Source: a virus | DNA length: 31,622 nt | Reading direction: 5' to 3' (one strand) | IMG/VR virus record: IMGVR_UViG_3300032289_002104 | Location: 1-31,622 of that record | Shown here: positions 30,233 to 31,622 of the stretch, piece by piece | Layout: every line of letters begins with the position of its first letter | Position numbering within the stretch: position 1 is the first letter of the stretch | The notes under the pieces: generated by a model | Told to the model about the DNA's origin: nothing | Seen by the model: only the letters and a program-made list of their open reading frames with translations | The model's database searches: none | Position numbers and translations under genes: made by a program

Positions 30233-30457
30233 TTATTTACTTATTTGGGTTATTGTACTATTATACACTTTAATTGAGCGTTTATTACCTGCTTTAATGT
30301 TTGATGTAGGTATCACTCTGATGAATTCGGCGTTTATCTCTTTCACCTGTCCCATTATATTATACCAGCATTGGCTTCCACTTCCGGCACCCCCACCCTC
30401 TACAATATTGAAGTTATATACTTGGTTTACTTTAACTTTTGATAATTTGATACTCAT
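30233..30457 (-). CDS. Small beta-rich unknown protein
   Basis: The 74-residue protein reads as a small beta barrel: KLSKVKVNQVYNFNIVEGG, a GAGSGSQCWYNIMGQVKEINAEFIRVI core and a KRSIKVYNSTI end. The Gly-rich loop plus the GQVKEIN strand suggest an OB- or SH3-like barrel, but this is only a visual reading. It is preceded by a full GGCA module and a GC hairpin. Function is unknown. Confidence 0.66.
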   Translation of the reverse strand: MSIKLSKVKVNQVYNFNIVEGGGAGSGSQCWYNIMGQVKEINAEFIRVIPTSNIKAGNKRSIKVYNSTITQISK

Positions 30458-30472
30458 GATTTATTATTATTT

Positions 30473-30504
30473 GGTTAACGTGAATATACGAGTGGGGCTC
30501 TGCC
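30473..30504 (-). promoter_or_regulatory. GGCA-N12-TATATTCACG-TTAACC module, copy 2
   Basis: On the minus strand: GGCA (30501-30504), 12 nt, TATATTCACG (30479-30488), TTAACC (30473-30478), then AAATAATAATAAATC and ATG 30457. The GGCA overlaps a 5-bp GC hairpin (GGGGC-AGA-GCCCC, 30494-30506) lying after the stop of the upstream gene, so terminator and promoter functions may be combined. Confidence 0.7.
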
Positions 30505-30518
30505 CCGCCCCGTTTTAT

Positions 30519-30782
30519 TTAAGCGTTGTACATGCGCTTTTGCTCGTTAGCGAATACATCGATCAATTCAGCGTCCGCTTTTAATTCATCGCTCGCCCAA
30601 TTTACTACTATTGTATTATGATCTGAACGACCATAATCAATACAATCATAAGCATCAACCATATCATCTTTACTGAATGTAACGTACGACCCATCGTTAT
30701 CGTCTGACATATTGTAACCTAACGATTCAGCGTATTGGTATACTGCTTTGTTAATCGCGCTTTTAATTTCTTTCTTAGTCAT
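30519..30782 (-). CDS. Small acidic unknown protein
   Basis: The 87-residue protein starts with a helix KKEIKSAINKAVYQYAESLGY, then an acidic NMSDDNDGSYVTFSKDDMVDAYDCIDYG and a Thr/Val strand with NTIVVNWASDELKADAELIDVFANEQKRMY. It is strongly acidic, which is common for early phage proteins that bind host enzymes or mimic nucleic acid, though nothing here proves that. Preceded by a complete GGCA module. Not recognised. Confidence 0.66.
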   Translation of the reverse strand: MTKKEIKSAINKAVYQYAESLGYNMSDDNDGSYVTFSKDDMVDAYDCIDYGRSDHNTIVVNWASDELKADAELIDVFANEQKRMYNA

Positions 30783-30796
30783 AATTTTAATTATTT

Positions 30797-30828
30797 GGTT
30801 AACGTGAATATACGATTAATGTTGTGCC
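30797..30828 (-). promoter_or_regulatory. GGCA-N12-TATATTCACG-TTAACC module, copy 3
   Basis: On the minus strand: GGCA (30825-30828), 12 nt, TATATTCACG (30803-30812), TTAACC (30797-30802), then 14 nt to ATG 30782. The GGCA box lies inside the last codons of the upstream lipoprotein gene (stop at 30816). No hairpin in this copy. Confidence 0.72.
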
Positions 30829-31010
30829 ATGCCCCGTTCATTTATGTACATCCAACCTGTGGCAGACGATTTAGTGGGATGAGGTGCCCACCCGTTCTTG
30901 ATCTGGTACACGGTCCTGGAACTGGTACAGCTCATCAGACCGTTGATGAGTGCCATCATCAGGATCATAATCAGAATAAGGGTTGGGGTGTCGATTTTGT
31001 TTGTGTTCAT
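30816..31010 (-). CDS. Small lipoprotein
   Basis: The 64-residue protein has an N-terminal region with Lys5, a hydrophobic stretch (LILIMILMMALINGL, about 11-25) and a lipobox LMSC with Cys28, followed by TSSRTVYQIKNGWAPHPTKS. This is a signal peptidase II lipoprotein signature, placing the mature protein of about 37 residues at the outer face of the inner membrane or, in Bacteroidota, possibly the outer membrane. It might block superinfection or alter the envelope; this is inference. Preceded by a module whose GGCA lies in the loop of a GC hairpin. Confidence 0.7.
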   Translation of the reverse strand: MNTNKIDTPTLILIMILMMALINGLMSCTSSRTVYQIKNGWAPHPTKSSATGWMYINERGMAQH

Positions 31011-31025
31011 AACGTTTATTTATTT

Positions 31026-31057
31026 GGTTAGTGGGAAGATAACGATAGGGCTCTGCC
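31026..31057 (-). promoter_or_regulatory. GGCA-N12-TATCTTCCCA-CTAACC module, copy 4
   Basis: On the minus strand: GGCA (31054-31057), 12 nt, TATCTTCCCA (31032-31041), CTAACC (31026-31031), then 15 nt to ATG 31010. The GGCA is the exact loop of a 6-bp hairpin GGGCTC-GGCA-GAGCCC (31048-31063), so in this copy terminator hairpin and promoter box are fused. Confidence 0.68.
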
Positions 31058-31091
31058 GAGCCCCATCTAATTGATTATATGGTTGATTATA

Positions 31092-31199
31092 TTATCTATA
31101 ACCAATCAAACCTCTTGTATTAACACATCCTGATCTTGATGATGAACAACTACTAAATCCTACTAATGCTACTAAAGCAATTAAAATGTACTTTTTCAT
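31092..31199 (-). CDS. Tiny lipoprotein (35 residues)
   Basis: An ATG at 31199 opens a 35-codon frame to TAA 31092. It begins MKKYILIALVALVGFSSCSS, a signal peptide with lipobox GFSSC (Cys18) and no charge in the core, then SSRSGCVNTRGLIGYR. It is paralogous in design to the gene at 31455: same length class, a lipobox Cys and a second Cys seven residues later (GC). The mature peptide would be only about 18 residues. A full module precedes it, and its signal peptide supports translation. Confidence 0.68.
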   Translation of the reverse strand: MKKYILIALVALVGFSSCSSSRSGCVNTRGLIGYR

Positions 31200-31214
31200 A
31201 ATTTTTATTTATTT

Positions 31215-31246
31215 GGTTAACGTGAATTTACGATTTGGATTCTGCC
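31215..31246 (-). promoter_or_regulatory. GGCA-N12-TAAATTCACG-TTAACC module, copy 5
   Basis: On the minus strand: GGCA (31243-31246), 12 nt, TAAATTCACG (31221-31230), TTAACC (31215-31220), then 15 nt to ATG 31199. GGCA and part of the TAAATT box lie inside the end of the upstream 60-residue gene, whose stop codon is 31228-31230. Confidence 0.72.
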
Positions 31247-31410
31247 TCGTCACGTGCAATTAACATTTCTGCTCCTAAATAACCTAATGACATTAGGAAT
31301 GTGAAGAACATAAGTACGCAATCGGCTGGTGTTTCTAGTGTGAATGAAATAATGAAACTGGTGATGAGGAAGGTAATAATTACCGCTCTAAGTACTAATA
31401 ATTTATTCAT
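31228..31410 (-). CDS. Small two-helix membrane protein
   Basis: The 60-residue protein has two hydrophobic segments, about residues 4-24 (LLVLRAVIITFLITSFIISF) and 31-48 (CVLMFFTFLMSLGYLGAEML), and ends in an acidic, soluble tail (IARDEAESKS). Its topology would be hairpin-like with both termini on the same side. A divergent module precedes its start. Not recognised; an inner-membrane protein of the early region. Confidence 0.66.
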   Translation of the reverse strand: MNKLLVLRAVIITFLITSFIISFTLETPADCVLMFFTFLMSLGYLGAEMLIARDEAESKS

Positions 31411-31422
31411 GGTTTAATTTTT

Positions 31423-31454
31423 GGTTGATGTGAAGATATATGATTAATTGTGCC
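31423..31454 (-). promoter_or_regulatory. GGCA-N12-TATCTTCACA-TCAACC module, copy 6
   Basis: On the minus strand: GGCA (31451-31454), 12 nt, TATCTTCACA (31429-31438), TCAACC (31423-31428), then 12 nt to ATG 31410. The GGCA follows the stop codon of the upstream lipoprotein gene (31455) with no gap. Confidence 0.65.
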
Positions 31455-31574
31455 TTAAGAATTAATTCGTCTAACCATATGATTCCAACTCTCTCTACCT
31501 TTACACCCGTATCCTGTACGACAACTTGTTCCTACTAATACTAACAATACTAAAGCAATAATTAATTTTTTCAT
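31455..31574 (-). CDS. Tiny lipoprotein (39 residues)
   Basis: An ATG at 31574 opens a 39-codon frame to TAA 31455. It begins MKKLIIALVLLVLVGTSCRT, with lipobox VGTSC (Cys18), followed by GYGCKGRESWNHMVRRI. The GYGC-x-GRE segment with a second Cys six residues after the lipidated one is also a pattern I recall from tiny proteins of flavobacteria and their phages. It resembles the gene at 31092 in layout. A full module precedes it. Confidence 0.7.
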   Translation of the reverse strand: MKKLIIALVLLVLVGTSCRTGYGCKGRESWNHMVRRINS

Positions 31575-31587
31575 TTTTTATCTTTTT

Positions 31588-31619
31588 GGTTAACGTAAAT
31601 ATATGTGTTGTGTTTTGCC
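31588..31619 (-). promoter_or_regulatory. GGCA-N12-TATATTTACG-TTAACC module, copy 7
   Basis: On the minus strand: GGCA (31616-31619), 12 nt, TATATTTACG (31594-31603), TTAACC (31588-31593), then 13 nt to ATG 31574. It is almost at the right edge of the window, so the row of module-led genes probably continues beyond it. Confidence 0.72.
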
Positions 31620-31622
31620 TTA

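Noticed and set aside
28188-31619. Sigma-54 promoters (TGGCAC ... TTGCA) as an explanation of the GGCA module
   Set aside because: The second box is TATATTCACG, not TTGCA, and the spacing is 12 nt rather than the 4-5 nt between sigma-54 elements.

Overview
This window looks like part of the genome of a large tailed phage with a contractile tail, broadly T4-like. The evidence is a gp25-like baseplate wedge protein, a gp6/J-like wedge protein, a spike/hub protein, long tail proteins, a gp55-like late sigma factor, a DnaG-type primase and several phage nucleases. Every gene I can support lies on the minus strand, so transcription runs from high to low coordinates. The DNA is very AT-rich. I saw no Shine-Dalgarno sequence before any of the dozen or so starts I inspected; the leaders are A/T-rich. 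Together with small lipoproteins of simple SSC/TSC lipobox type and TAnnTT-like promoter boxes, this points to a Bacteroidota (flavobacteria-like) host. The host is an inference, not a demonstration.

In direction of transcription: (1) 31.6-29.9 kb is a row of very small genes (membrane proteins, tiny lipoproteins, zinc-binding and unknown proteins). Most are preceded by the same 32-bp module, GGCA-N12-TATATTCACG-TTAACC, which looks like a phage-specific promoter plus leader. (2) 29.9-29.5 kb is a GC-rich, palindrome-rich island with no credible gene. (3) 29.5-28.2 kb is a chain of overlapping micro-genes ending in a T5orf172/GIY-YIG-like protein. (4) 28.1-25.8 kb holds small membrane and helical proteins and the gp55-like sigma factor. 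(5) 25.8-7.3 kb is the baseplate and tail-fibre block: helical protein, spike, Lys-rich protein, small tagged protein, gp25, gp6, DNRLRE-like protein, a 1949-residue protein, a leucine-rich-repeat fibre, and further tail proteins including two tandem paralogues. (6) 7.3-5.2 kb holds a GIY-YIG nuclease, primase and PD-(D/E)XK nuclease. (7) 5.1-0 kb holds a P-loop kinase, an 837-residue multidomain protein (nucleotidyltransferase, ParB-like domain, unknown domain, zinc metallopeptidase), an ART-like protein, a HAD nucleotidase, an HNH nuclease and a partial zinc-ribbon protein.

The two strongest leads are as follows. Three consecutive genes at 1.4-5.1 kb, plus one small gene in the baseplate block, begin with a short amphipathic peptide ending in [IL]-x-x-E-A. 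This resembles the T4 capsid-targeting peptide that is cut by the prohead protease, and it suggests a set of effectors packaged in the head and injected with the DNA. The second lead is the repeated 32-bp module in front of the small genes, whose 12-bp internal spacing is exactly constant in seven copies.
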